64,000 bases of DNA, taken from NCBI GenBank assembly GCA_025617745.1, contig CM046862.1, positions 53,931,597 through 53,995,596 of the forward strand, in the 5' to 3' direction. Under the pieces are notes generated by a model. That model had not been told where the DNA came from. It ran no database searches and saw nothing but the letters and a program-made list of their open reading frames with translations. Source of the stretch: Heliocidaris erythrogramma (lineage: Eukaryota; Echinodermata; Echinoidea; Camarodonta; Echinometridae). This document shows positions 32,678-45,049 of the stretch, in pieces; within the stretch, counting starts at the first letter, position 1; each line of letters opens with the position of its first letter. The position numbers and the translations under genes are program-made.

Positions 32678-33427
32678 ATATATATACATATATATATGGG
32701 TAGTTGACAATTATACTGTTCTTCATGGAACACAAATCATAGAACAAATTCAAAGAACATACCAAAATCGATTTAATAGATATTCCTAGAGATAAGCAGT
32801 GGGGGACTAGCCCTATAATTTGCGAGCGATTGTCCATTGAATTGACCCCCTTTGACCTCGCCAGTTCTTGCATTTTCCCACGATTTACGTAAAGTCGTTT
32901 ACATATGCAAACTGAAAAATAATGTATTAAACATCACTTTTTGTAAACATAAAGTTCGAAAAATGATGAAATAAAAATGTATGTTTCACAACAATACTGC
33001 AAAGTCAAAGCTCGACCAACGAAAAATATGAAATTATAGCGATATTTCTTCTGTTACAAACAGAAAATTTTACCTGTTAAACTTACCCTAAAATTCCTCA
33101 TTTCGGCTACATTCGCAAGAAAATCACTGTGATGGATCATTTTTGTACAATCGTATAGTATTTATTTAGGTGAATTTTCCGCACAGACTTATGTCAGAAA
33201 AACAGGATGTCGGTGTCAGATCGCCGAGGCTGACATACCAGAAAAAATATTACAACCTTGTCCCACACCTTGAAAGCTATGTACGGCTGAGCTCTGTGCG
33301 CGAGTGCTACATGGGCCACGCGCATGCGCAGCCATGAATAAGCTGATTACGGCTGACTCATGAATATCGTACGTGCAGATCGTGAATTTGGCATCACTGC
33401 GCATAATACAGAATATATTTTTTTAAT

Positions 33428-34465
33428 TTAAGACCCTGTGAATGGGTATAAAGCATAGTCTATACTACAGAAAAAAAAATCAATACTAAGGCCCTGTATA
33501 ATAATCTTGTGTATAGATCATAGTCTGTGTTCCAGAACCAGTTATTGGAAATACTTCAAAACTAAGACCCAACCATCTTCAAAACTTAAAGACCCTGTTT
33601 AATACCCATGGGTGTAGAGTAATATTGGGGCTCAGATACCATTGAGCAACGCCAACAATATGTTTTAGCGGGCCTTATATTCATTAAGACTGCCCCTCCC
33701 GAAATAAATGGGTGGGGTTTGGGTATCATTGAGCCCCTACTATTTTAAGTGGGGACGAGATATAATTGAGCCGCCCCTAATAGTTATTGTGGGCTTCTGT
33801 TTTCTAATGGTTTTGAAGATGGTTTGGTCTTATCATGGGCTTAGGATTCAGGGGAGGGGGTTTTGGGGTGCAGCCCGAGCCCCCCCCCCCCCAAAAAAAA
33901 AAAAAAAAAAAATAAAAATATATATAGGTGTGGGGTAGCATCAGTATTACACAGGGTCTTAGTTTGAACTTTTTCCAATAACTAGGTCTGGAGTACAGAC
34001 TATGTTTTTCACCCATTCATGAGCATTACACAGGGTCTTAATTTCGAACATGGTTGGGTCTTAGTTTGAAGTTATTTTTCAACAACTTGGTCTGGAGTAC
34101 AGACTATGCTCTACACCCATTCAGGAGTATTACACAGGGTCTTAGTTTTGAAGATGGTTGGGTCTTAGTTTTGAAGTTTTTTCAACAACTGGGTCTGGAG
34201 TACAGACTATGGTCTACACCCATGACTATTACACAGGGTCTTAGTTTTGAAGATGGTTGGGTCTTAGTTTTGAAGTTTTTTTCAATAACTGGGTCTGGAG
34301 TAGAGACTATGCTCTACACCCATGATTATTACACAGGGTCTTATTTTTGAAGATGGTTGGGTCTTAGTTTTGAAGTTTTTTTCAATAACTGGGTCTGGAG
34401 TACAGACTATGCTCCACACCCATTCATGAGTATTACACAGGGGCTTAGTTTTGATTTTTTTTTTG
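33428..34465. repeat. Mirrored ~105-bp satellite
   Basis: Plus-strand units of about 105 bp (ACACAGGGTCTTAGTTTTGA...GGTCTGGAGTACAGACTATG) run from about 33950 to 34465, about five copies. Inverted, more diverged copies lie at about 33428-33610 (TAAGACCCTGTGAATGGG). The centre holds a poly-C/poly-A run. The arrangement repeats the mirrored design of 19803-25220. No flanking TIR was identified. Confidence 0.8.
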
Positions 34466-34828
34466 TAGTATGGATATGATCTAGATCTTATAGGTCTTAG
34501 GTCTTAGGTCTTAGTTTTGTAGACCCCCCTGTAAGGACGGTTTAGAACAGCTGGAGATTATATTCCGTGGCCCGTATTATTGAAAGCTATCTAAATATAA
34601 GCCAGGTTTATAAATAGAGTTAGCCTACCAATCTATAGAGAGCCAGATATCATGTTAACATTTACCTGTAAGCGATAAAGAAATATAATTATGTGAAATT
34701 AATTTCTTATTTTTATATATCAATCTTATTTCGTTTTTGTTGTACATTATAGTATAGTATAGTATAGAGAGTATGGGGGTTGACACTTGGCTTGCAAGAA
34801 AGCAGTGAGCTAATATAATAGTTAATAC

Positions 34829-34879
34829 CTTGGTCTCGTAACTGCTGATTTCCTTTACCCGTTTTGCCTGTAGAGTAAC
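34829..34879 (-). CDS. ROCO gene: short exon upstream of Roc
   Basis: A 51-bp exon (ATAG acceptor, GTATTA donor) reads GYSTGKTGKGNQQLRDQ and leaves with one base that joins the P-loop exon to give ...RDQERLQEAF. Phase match on the 3' side is the main support. The protein upstream (often LRR, ankyrin or death-fold repeats in this family) lies beyond 34.9 kb and was not found. Confidence 0.65.
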
Positions 34880-35538
34880 CTATCATAAAGAGAAAGTAGA
34901 CAGAGAAAAAAACAACAACAATAAAACAAACTGAACTTCCGGTTTACTGTCTGATGTCATGGATGAAGTATGATTTGCATCATATCATAACATATCTGTT
35001 TCTTTTTCCGCCATTGATGTTCCAACAATTATATGTTTATACAATTCCCATCATATTTTCATGGATTTATTGACTTTTAAAACGTTGCAAATCCGCCAAA
35101 ATTTAAGATAGGATGTCCGATTTTTTAGGCTATATCATGCATTGATTATTGCTTTTGAAATTTATTATTGGTTTTCCTCCTACAGGAAAAGTTCACCTCC
35201 AAAGTACGTCCATTTTCCATCAACTTCCGATTGCTTGGCCTTTTGACATTTTTACGATGTCAACTGAAATATCAAGGGAAAATACTGTTAAACCTTTGAA
35301 TCACAAATGTTAATAATTTTACCATATATATATGGTAATATAATTAACATTATTAACATTTATTAACATATATATATTCCATACAAAATCAAGCGTTGGC
35401 ATAAGAAGACACAAATATAAACAAAATTAATTTCATGCTTTAATCCAACGTTTAATTGGTCTTTCCACGAATTTTCGATACTTCCTATTGCATTTATCAA
35501 GTGATAATGACACAATGTTATCCTTGCAGTATTTGTAA

Positions 35539-35544
<6 letters not shown>

Positions 35545-35573
<29 letters not shown>

Positions 35574-35870
35574 ATACTATTCTGGATTTATATAGCGCCT
35601 ATTACATCTACGATGTCTCTAAGCGCTTTACAGATATCTTATTACCGCGGTCATTGGATTCATGGCTTGCCCGTACACAATGCATGCACCTTCCCTAATC
35701 TCTACTCTTTAGAGAGCATCGCAGCCAGTCGCCTATTTACAGACGCTCACAGTGCTGAACGAACGACAATGACTTTAGCATCCTAACGGGTACCCATTTA
35801 ACACCTGGGTGGAGAGAAGCAATGTACATAAAATGTGTGCCTAAGGACTTTTAAGGCAATGCGCATTAGT
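35545..35870 (-). mobile_element. tRNA-type SINE (minus), with (CTA)n tail
   Basis: Read on minus: CTCTCCACCCAGGTGTTAAA, ATGGGTACCCGTTAGGATG, ...GCGCTTAGAGACATCG...GGCGCTATATAAATCC then a (TAG)n tail. These are the same body and tail blocks as in the other SINEs here. Confidence 0.75.
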
Positions 35871-35895
35871 TTTCAGTGGCGCAAATACATTTTGA

Positions 35896-36180
35896 AATAC
35901 GGGGGGGGGGGGGGGGGTGTTCACCACATTTGTTGTCAGACAACCAATCAAATTAACACATTATTGGGGTCTAGTTTTCCAAAAAAGTCCTATTCCATAT
36001 TTTTTTTTCTAATTTAATTTTTAATTTTTTATATTTATTTAATTGATTAATTTATTTATTGTATTTATTTATTTTTTATTTTTTATTTTTTATTTTTCAT
36101 TTATTTTTTTATTTATTTTTTATTTTTTATTTATTTATTTATTTATTTATTTTTATTTTTTTTTTTTGGGGGGGGGGGGC
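35896..36180. repeat. Poly-G bounded T-rich low-complexity tract
   Basis: A poly-G run near 35900-35916, then about 170 bases of (TTTA)n/T-rich DNA, then poly-G near 36167-36179. From 36180 to 37230 I see no gene or repeat. Confidence 0.85.
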
Positions 36181-37229
36181 ATTCGCCTGTCTTCAAAATA
36201 GTCCCCCTGTCCCCCTGGGTTTTTGCCCATGATTAGTTTATAAGAATGTACACAGGAGCATTTTTCTTGTACATACTTTACAGCTCACAACATTTTCATG
36301 AAAAATTTGAACACGTCACTGAGACGTCACAATGAAATAATAAACGTTTCTTGATATGATGAGAAGTAACTAGTTTAATAGAAGCACAAAAAAGTGCAAG
36401 GTAAAAATAAAATGAATGGGAGCATATTACTCACACGTCATAATAGAATTCAAACGTAAAATTAACAAATATGAATTTGCGCGAAAGATTTGCTGATTTG
36501 TCCTCATAAGATTTAAGTTTGAAAGAAATAGTGGAGCACGGGAGGAATAATCATTGTCTTTTGAACGCGTTCAAGCCCAAAAATGAAAAGACATGAAATA
36601 TTTTGATACGAGAATTAAAGCGAGGTGATACGCAGTGAAACTTGCCTTCGGCCGTGAAAAAAAAATGTAAGAAGGCTGTAACTGATGGCAGCTGATATGT
36701 GATCTATGATTCACAGTTCATCCACAACGTGAAAACCAGTAATAGTAATGTCTTCATAAATCCCCAATTAATCTAATACTTTGAAAGTCTTTAGGCAAAT
36801 AATTGTAGGTATCATGTTCCAAAAACATCATTGCTCATTATTTGCATAATGATCTATATCAAAAGAACTTCATAAACATTCCAATTAACTGATCGACGTT
36901 GACTTTCATTAACAGAAAACAGGGTCGTAATTCCGATAGCCATATATTTATAATATGTTTAAGCTTGTGTATGAATATGCTCATTATAATTTAACGTAGT
37001 TACTACTTCCCAGGTCACGGTCATTAAGTTAACACTAAGCATATACTTCAATCTGGGATTATTCAATCCCCTTATATTAGGAGATTATTAATGGTATGGA
37101 GAGACGAGGAAGAAAACAGAAGAACGGGAAAAGTATTGAAAGATGGGGAAGTTAAGAATAAGAACGAAAAGACTAGAAAAACAAAGAAAGACTCACATCA
37201 ACTGCATGTGGCCTTTAGTTTAACACTTG

Positions 37230-38810
37230 TTTTATAGAGTGCTGCCATCAGTTAGGGTTTGATATTTCCATGATGTCAAGATGGAAGATAAAACCCGCGC
37301 TAAGCATGCCCGTATTATTGCGTCGCTGAAGCAGGACCGATTCGGTAGCGCTATTAAGGACACCGCTGTACATGTTTGGAAAATTTCGGAAACTGTAGAA
37401 TTTGTGCTTGCGCACGGGTTCAATTTTGGCATACCCAAACCTCACATTAGCCGTGAAGAGGTGTTTATGGAATTTAAACTCCTCTATTCACAGCTAATGC
37501 GGCACAATCCTACTTGCAAGGATGACACAGCTTCAGCCAAGGCGCGTTTGGCTGATCTCGCGCACTCGTATTGTGGCATACCTAACGACATGTCCGATTT
37601 CCATATGACGCGCGAATGTATGACGGCTGTGCATGGTCTTAGGTCTAACAAAGACATTCACATTTATAAACCCGACAAAGGCACCGGTGTTGTTCTTTTG
37701 AATAAGCGTGATTATGTTGGTAAGATGATGGATGTTCTTGATGATGATTCCAAATTTCGGTGCATTGGTCCTGCATGTAATCACGATCGGTCCAGTTGCC
37801 TGGAGGGTAGGTTGCAGCGGTACCTGCTAGATTTGCGTAAGAATGATCAGCTAGCACATAATATTTATGATAGGATCCGCCCGCATGTCTCTCAGCGCCC
37901 CCGTATGTATGGCTTACCCAGTGGCGGATCTAGCCTGGTAAGACACAATACATTATACGGGCCCGCCATTGTGCACAAACAAAGCGGGCCGATAGAATGT
38001 ATTGTGTCTAATCCGGCTAGATCCGCCACTGGACTTACCGAAGACACATGAAGCCAATACTCCGCTCCGCCCTATTCTTTCCATGACTGGTTCAGCGCAG
38101 CATGAACTGGCTAGGTTGTTGAGGGAGCTCCTGCAACCTGTGCTTGAGCGATACTCAACCTATGCAATTAAGGACTCTTTTACATTTGCTCGGTCGGTTC
38201 GTCAGATGGTAATTAGTGAATCTGTCTCTTTATGTTTGTTTGATGTCTGTAGTTTGTTCACCAACGTGCCACTAAAGGAGACCATTGATATCTGTGTCTC
38301 CGCCCTCCATCATGGTGAGTTGGATGAACCTCCTATCTCCGAATCCGTGTTTGTTGAACTAATGAAACATGCTACAAGTGCTGTCGAGTTTAGCTTTAAT
38401 GATATCATGTATTCGCAGATCTATGGTGTTGCTATGGGTTCCCCGTTGGGCACCGTGCTTGCTAATATCTTTGTTGGCTTTCATGAAGCCCCCTTCATGA
38501 AAACATCACTGATCTTAGCCTTACCCCGCTCGCATACTTTCGTTACGTTGATGATACCTTTGCTATGTTTGATTCAAGCGCTGCGTGCAAGGACTTTACA
38601 CAACTCAACTCGCTTTATCCACCGCTTCGGTTTACATGTGAGATGGAGCAGTCTAACGCGCTTCCATTTTTGGATGTTCTGGTAGAGAAGAGTGGCGGCA
38701 AACTTCTCACGTCCGTATATCGTAAACCTACGTTTACGGGCCAGTACACTTGATTGGATTCGTACAGTGCTACATCGTATAAAACTGGTTTGATTAAAGA
38801 TCAGCTCCGA
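37230..38810 (+). pseudogene. Penelope-like reverse transcriptase, interrupted and 3'-truncated
   Basis: The first frame (37281-37918) includes DIHIYKPDKGTGVVLLNKRD and RPRMYGLP. After a 113-bp MITE it resumes with KTHEANTPLRPILSMTG, then CLFDVCSLFTNVPLKETIDI, then GVAMGSPLGTVLANIF. A frameshift at about 38500 then gives AYFRYVDDTFAMFD and NALPFLDVLVEK...VYRKPTFTG. KxDKGxxxVxL, SLFTNVP, GxxMGSPL and YVDD, in this order, are the RT blocks of Penelope-like elements. It stops near 38810, before the endonuclease. The catalytic Asp pair is intact, but the gene is dead from frameshift, MITE and truncation. Confidence 0.9.
37919..38031. mobile_element. 113-bp hAT-like MITE in the RT frame
   Basis: CAGTGGCGGATCTAGCC at the left pairs with GGCTAGATCCGCCACTG at the right, and pairing continues to a short central loop. 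The flanks GGCTTACC (37911-37918) and GACTTACC (38032-38039) form an 8-bp duplication with one mismatch. An 8-bp duplication and CAGTGGCGGAT-type ends fit hAT. Removing it restores YGLP|KTH of the RT. Confidence 0.85.
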
Positions 38811-39139
38811 ACAAAGCAATATCTATTTTATTTGAAAGCAAATGATACTTGTATACCAAAAATGTAACATTTTTAGCAAGAAAATATTTTCCGGCGGAGA
38901 TATAAGCAAAAATCTAAGTTTACGGCGAAAACTTTTTTGATGACTATCGGTCAACTCTGTAAAAAAACGTGACGTCATCGTATGAACATACGCTAACAGC
39001 TCGCTCACGTGTTATGTACATGTACGTACACATCGTGCTGCAGTTCTACGCTGATAACAGACACGAAGCATTGTTGGGGTTAAATTCAGACGACAGTTTT
39101 GCCCATTCTCCGTATTTTTTTTTTCGTTTTTTCACAATA

Positions 39140-39629
39140 ATGTCGAAGAGAGCAGTTGGAAGGCGTTGCATGGTAGGGAAATGCAGCAATGTGGCAGGAA
39201 GAGGAGAGTTTGGCCGGGAGTTTAGCATTTTCCAGGCACCACAAGCTACCCGGAAACTATGGGTCAAGTTTTTGTTACGAACACGTACATTTGACGATGA
39301 GGCCATGCAAAATGTACACATTTGTAGTGGACATTTCTTGAAGTCGGACTTCGTTCAGTCTCAGATCGTTCCATTCACATTAGGACACCGGAAAGCTGCA
39401 CCACAGTTGGAGTCTGGGGCAGTCCCGTCCATTAAGACAGCTGTGCCTTTTAGTGTTTTGCTTGGCTTTGAGAAGACCAGAGACCAATTTTGCAAGTCGC
39501 CAATCAAAATTGAGACGTTGAATCTGCCACAACGTCGACCTGCCATTGCGTACGACTACGAGAATACATCATGTACGTCAGTCTCTACAAGTTGCACAAC
39601 TGCAACATGTAGTTTTTTTTTTCCGTTGA
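39140..39629 (+). CDS. THAP zinc-finger protein, first exon
   Basis: The chosen ATG gives MSKRAVGRRCMVGKCSNVAG, then FSIFQAPQATRKLWVKFLLR, then NVHICSGHFLKSDF and SGAVPSI. C-x4-C, the W after about 25 residues, C-x2-H followed by F, and a terminal AVPSI box are the THAP C2CH zinc-finger layout, a sequence-specific DNA-binding domain of about 90 residues. A longer frame starts at 38969, but the 39140 Met sits just before the finger as usual. A donor (TTGA|GTAAGT) follows residue 163. THAP domains occur both in host regulators and in P-element/Kolobok-type transposases, and no further exon was found to decide. A PLE fragment adjoins it upstream. Confidence 0.75.
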
Positions 39630-39839
39630 GTAAGTCTTGTTTTCACATTTATGTAATCTTCGCCTACTTTATAAAAATGTTATTATGTTTTATTTTGCTA
39701 CTTTAGTACATTCTTATTACTTGTCGTACGTGTACGACGGTCTTGTAGCCGTACTAATGTGTTTTCTTAGTGTATTTTTTAATCAGTTATTTAGGTATAA
39801 GGACCCCATTGGAAATAAGCCAATTCGGCTTTCATGGGC

Positions 39840-39915
39840 TATCCTGTCATGGTACCTGGTTATGTTTGTATTGCAATATACCCGACGAATAAAATCAAAT
39901 CAAATCAAATCAAAT
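39840..39915 (+). repeat. Possible retroelement 3' tail with (ATCAA)n
   Basis: TACCCGACGAATAAAATC followed by five ATCAA units ends exactly where copy A begins. It looks like the simple-repeat tail of a non-LTR element. Confidence 0.45.
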
Positions 39916-41942
39916 CATTTATCTACCATTTCTTGTATGCCATCTTTCATCAAAAAACACGGAGAATGGTGAAATATATCCTCATATCTGCAATCACTTC
40001 AGGAAAATCCAGCAGATGTTTCATTAGACGATAGAATAACATTTGAGTCCATTTGAGTCCAAGAAACCAAATATGTTATTAAACTATGTAGAATAACTTC
40101 CTCTTTCCGTTAATGGATGTCAATGCATGGGCTATAAAGCTAGTCCCGTTGCAGGCTGTTTCGCGTAGTATAAACGTCCTCGAAAATTGTTATTATGTCT
40201 AATTGCATCCATGGTGTCACACAGAATTATAATCTGTAAAGTATGTCAAAAAATAATTACATTCGCCATTTGGATATCGATTACTAAAGAAATCGTTTTG
40301 CAATATGAGAACTTATTCTGGAATATGAAAATATAGCTACTTCTCTACCAGGCAGTGGAAACCCCCATCCGCTTTGCTTAAGTAGTCACAAAGAAATAGG
40401 GAATTGTGTGAAGCGTGTCATGCGTCCCTTTCTTCCATTTTTGTCTCTTGGGTGTCCTTGGCATTCACATTTTTACTAACTATAATTATGCAAACCATTC
40501 TAACAAAGGTTGTTCCTGATCACGTTAATAATGTCTTCCTAAAAAGATCAAAACAACTCATTCATTAAACAGGCGCATGATTTTGTTGAATTATTTATAT
40601 CAAGTTACAAAATTAATGGTCAACATCTTTACCATTGCTCAGCTTTTCACATTGATGAAAAATTAAGTTTTAGAAAAGAATATTCAGATGCCTTTCATCT
40701 TCAACAACAAAAACAACAGCGAGAACGATGATAATTATGATGCTAAACTCAGCATTGCCATAACAATAATAGCAGATAAAAACAAAACAGATATAAGTGT
40801 GCCATTGTTTATTGTGCGTTGTGAGTCCCCCTTTTGTCAAAACTTGGATGAAAGGAACTTATCACATATATACATACAAGATAAAGTTCGGGTTCTGGTC
40901 ATAATAGTGTGAAATAAACTTTCTCAAAGCAATTGGGAAATGTTAATTATATAGGATATCTCTTGTGCTGAATACTATTGTGTTTTGCTCTGATTTTTTA
41001 TTTATATAAGCCGAACTTAATGTATATTTTTGCTGTCAGATTTGTTTGCAAATGTCTTTTTTTACTGTCAAGTAGAAAAGAGAATATTGTTAAACTTGCA
41101 ATGTATAGTACACATATCACTTAGGAACTCTGAATTTGTGCTTCCAAAGCGTGTATGTCCTACCTTCCTGAATAATGGTGTGAATGCACTTGTAGGAGAG
41201 TCCATTTAGTTTTGTAGGGGGGGGGGGGGGGGAGTGGTGTGCAACACATTTGAATTCATTTCTATTTTCTATACATCACTCATTCTTCTTAATAGTGATA
41301 TTTTATTACGATTGAATGAAATCCAGCTTTGCTTCCTACTTTATCTTTCTTTTAATGAAATGTGACAATAACCATTAAAAATGTAGACTTAATAACTTAA
41401 TAACTTAGTATTTAATAATTAACTTTCAAAGAGTATTTTCTCGAGCAAACTGTTCAAAGTTATATTGCATAATAATAAACATTATACTGATGGCACAGGT
41501 TTCTGTATGAGGAAACATTTTCAAGCCATTCTGAGCCTAAACAAAATGTTCAACACTCAAAATTTTGGGCGGGATTTGCCGCCCACGGCATGGTAGGGGT
41601 TAAAATTAATAACTTTATGGAGACCAATCACCCAAAAATATCTTTCTCTGAATGCTTTGGTTTCTGTCCCAGTGTAATTTTTAAAATAGCAGCTTTTAAT
41701 ATTACTTCTGTAGAGAAAAAGGCAAGTTCCAATACACTTTAAATGCAAGCGAAAGCAAATATGAATCGACTCCCATATGTGCATGCACACACTCGTTCAA
41801 TACATCTTACTGTAGTCCTGTACACAGGTTTTCATGTTATTATTTCCTTTATACTCTTAACATATGTCGGGTAAAGGTTTTTCGTGTTGATTTTACTCGC
41901 TTTTACACATATATTTTTGGGTGACTGGTACCTCTGAAAAAG
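39916..41942. repeat. Copy A of a ~2-kb duplicated sequence (uninterrupted)
   Basis: It matches copy B (43891-45036 plus 57802-59603) almost base for base, aside from small indels: B has about 130 bp extra at 44160-44290 and about 40 bp extra at 44572-44613, and lacks about 125 bp present in A near 41020-41145. A contains the uninterrupted insertion sites for three elements found in B. No protein is recognisable; the open frames are short and shared only because the DNA is duplicated. Confidence 0.9.
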
Positions 41943-42182
41943 TTTATGCTTATTGATTATAGTCTATTTCATCTTATTCCTCCTTCATTCAGAATGGTTG
42001 TTCTAATTTGCTTCACAATTTGCAATTGATCGCAACTTTCTTGCAACACTCCATTAGCCTCATTACGCTCACGAATAGCTTGTATCATATCATCTTTGAT
42101 CCACAGTGATTCTTCTCTACCCATTAAGTCATGATATATCACTTGCAAAAGCTATCGTGCAATTACAATTTATTATTAATCA

Positions 42183-42450
42183 GGTGTTGTGGTCTAGTGG
42201 ATAAGTCACCGGACTGTAGATCACAAGGTACAGGGTTCAATCCCACCATGGCACTAACGTCCTTTGGCAAGACTCTAATCTACATTTGCCACTCTCCACC
42301 CAGGTGTAAATGGGTACCTGATATGCTTGAGCGCTAGTTACTTTGGTGGCTCGGCTATAACCAGGGTAATAATAATATCTACGCGCCATGAACGTCACTG
42401 CGTGACGGATATGAGCGCTATATAAGTGGCCACTATTATTATTATTATCA
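42183..42450 (+). mobile_element. Full-length tRNA-type SINE
   Basis: Box A TGTGGTCTAGTGGATAAG, box B GGGTTCAATCC, body CACTCTCCACCCAGGTGTAA ATGGG..., tail GATATGAGCGCTATATAAG then (ATT)n. It is the best-preserved member in the window and was used as the reference for the other copies. Confidence 0.85.
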
Positions 42451-42899
42451 TTGCTCTGTGCTAAACCTGAATTATTTCAGTTGAAAAATGGCCTAAGGAA
42501 TGGGAATAGTCATTGAGCTATTACTGTGAGCTTTTACTGTTATTTTATCCTTAAAATTTTAAGGTTTTTGAAATCTTCTTATTTAGCTGCAATACCATTC
42601 AAAGTACGTCTTCTCTATAAAAAAAAACAGTACAGGTTCTTCTTATTCTTACTTGATAACTGAATTCTATTGGGCTGTCTTTATCAAAATTTAGTTACAT
42701 TGTTTTGAAATAATATTGGGACCATAATTCACGCCTTTTTCCTTTATGCTGAATCTTTTAACCATGTCCCCCTTCTCTATACGTCACATTTTTGTATCAA
42801 TATAACAATACCATGGAGTCATATGTAGATTTATATGTATAGTAATACTGCTAAATGAAGATGTAAAATGCATACTTACAAATGTAATTATGAGTAATT

Positions 42900-43890
42900 T
42901 TTGTATAACACGGGGTACGGTCAAATGTATCCTCATAATCTGTAATTACAGTACTTCATGAATCTAGCTGATATTTCATTAGACGATAGAATAACATTTG
43001 ACTCCAGCTTCAAGAAACCAAAATTATGTATTAAACTTCGAAGGATAACTAACTACCTCTTTCCGTTAATGTACGCAGATGCAAGGCATTTGGCTGTTGC
43101 GCCAAATGCGCATGCTTCGCGTAGTCTAACCTTCCATAAAATTGTGCCAATGAAAAAGCTGACCGAAGTAAATATCTTCCAGTACGATATTTGCCTAATT
43201 TTGTTTATTAATGAGGAGTTGTTTGTACTTTGTATATTTCTTCTGTCTTTATCTCTCTCCCTTTCTCTCTTACTATAAAGTTATGTGAGCTGATTACTTT
43301 TACCGCTTAATGTTTATTATGTGTGATTGCATCCATCATGTGACCCAAAATTATATCTCTACAGTGTGTCCAAATAATAATTACAATCTCCATTTACAGT
43401 CAGACCCAACTTTGGAAAACCGAGCACAGGTTTATACTCCGAAAACGGCGTATAGAGCAAGATGAATATAGAGCCCTCATCGTTCAGTGCGAGACAGTGT
43501 GTACAAAAGCCATGGGGAAAATCCTGCAATGTCAACCTGCTGTTGATAATATAATTTTCAAAAATAATGCTGCGGATATATTTATTTCAAATGTTTGTCA
43601 TTTGAAAGTCATTTCATATGGCGAATCATTCACGAAGTTTGAAGTTAATTAACAAGCAGCATTATTTTTAAGAATATGCCGTTGGCAGGTTGACTTAGCA
43701 AGATTTTCCACATGCCTTTTGTACACACTGTCTCACACTGAACGATGAGGGGTCTATATTCGTACGCCGTTTTCGGAGTATATACCTGTGCTCGGTTTTA
43801 CGAAGTTGGGTCTGACTGATTTAGGTATCGATTACGGCAGAAATAATTTTGCTATATGAAAAGTGTCACTCTAGATTCGGAAATTATAAC
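42900..43890. repeat. Copy C: diverged, partial copy of the same unit, split by a MITE
   Basis: ATTTCATTAGACGATAGAAT and CCTCTTTCCGTTAATG blocks match A and B at lower identity. After the MITE (43397-43818) it continues with GGTATCGATTACGGCAGAAA, and copy B starts at once. So C and B lie in tandem. Confidence 0.75.
43397..43818. mobile_element. 422-bp MITE, CAGTCAGACCCAACTT ends
   Basis: The ends CAGTCAGACCCAACTT/AAGTTGGGTCTGACTG begin ~200-bp inverted arms with moderate divergence. ATTTA flanks both sides. The matching site in copy A (CGCCATTTGGATATCGATT) is uninterrupted. Confidence 0.8.
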
Positions 43891-45036
43891 CATTTATCTA
43901 CCATTTCTTGTATGCCATCTTTCATCAAAAAACACGGAGAATGGTGAAATATATCCTCATATCTGCAATCACTTCAGGAAAATCCAGCAGATGTTTCATT
44001 AGACGATAGAATAACATTTGAGTCCATCTTCAAGAAACCAAATATGTTATTAAACTATGTAGAATAACTTCCTCTTTCCGTTAATGGATGTCAATGCATG
44101 GGTTATAAAGCTAGTCCCGTTGCAGGCTGTTTCGCGTAGTATAAACGTCCTCGAAAATTGTGCAAAGAAAAAAAGTTCGTCTATCTAATTTCGTTAAATA
44201 ATGAGGAGTTGTTTTTAGTTTGTATATCTGTCTCTTACTGATAGATCTGTGGCTTTATTACTTTCCCGTTGTTTGTTTTATTTTGTTTTATTATGTCTAA
44301 TTGCATCCATGGTGTCACACAGAATTATAATCTGTAAAGTATGTCAAAAAATAATTACATTCGCCATTTGGATATCGATTACTAAAGAAATCGTTTTGCA
44401 ATATGAGAACTTATTCTGGAATATGAAAATATATAGCTACTTCTCTACCAGGCAGTGGAAACCCCCATCCGCTTTGCTTAAGTAGTCACAAAGAAATAGG
44501 GAATTGTGTGAAGCGTGTCATGCGTCCCTTTCTTCCATTTTTGTCTCTTGGGTGTCCTTGGCATTCACATGAATGAAAATATTTTATTCAGAATATACAG
44601 ATTTCCTCACATATTTTTTTACTAACTATAATTATGCAAACCATTCTAACAAAGGTTGTTCCTGATCACGTTAATAATGTCTTCCTAAAAAGATCAAAAC
44701 AACTCATTCATTAAACAGGCGCATGATTTTGTTGAATTATTTATATCAAGTTACAAAATTAAATTAATGGTCAACATCTTTACCATTGCTCAGCTTTTCA
44801 CATTGATGAAAAATTAAGTTTTAGAAAAGAATATTCAGATGCCTTTCATCTTCAACAACAAAAACAACAGCGAGAACGATGATAATTATGATGCTAAACT
44901 CAGCATTGCCATAACAATAATAGCAGATAAAAACAAAACAGATATAAGTGTGCCATTGTTTATTGTGCGTTGTGAGTCCCCCTTTTGTCAAAACTTGGAT
45001 GAAAAGAACTTATCACATATATACATATAAGATAAA
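43891..45036. repeat. Copy B, left part
   Basis: Left portion of the copy interrupted by the 12.8-kb element. It ends ...CATATAAGATAAA, where copy A continues GTTCGGGTTCTGG. Confidence 0.9.
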
Positions 45037-45049
45037 CCCTGATAGCAGA

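Noticed and set aside
34054..34350. 98-codon repetitive frame
   Set aside because: It is the ~105-bp satellite read in one frame; 105 is divisible by three, so frames stay open by chance.
41557..41790. 77-codon frame also present at 58362-58598
   Set aside because: Its presence twice is due to the A/B duplication. It has no family match that I recognise and no codon-level evidence of constraint.
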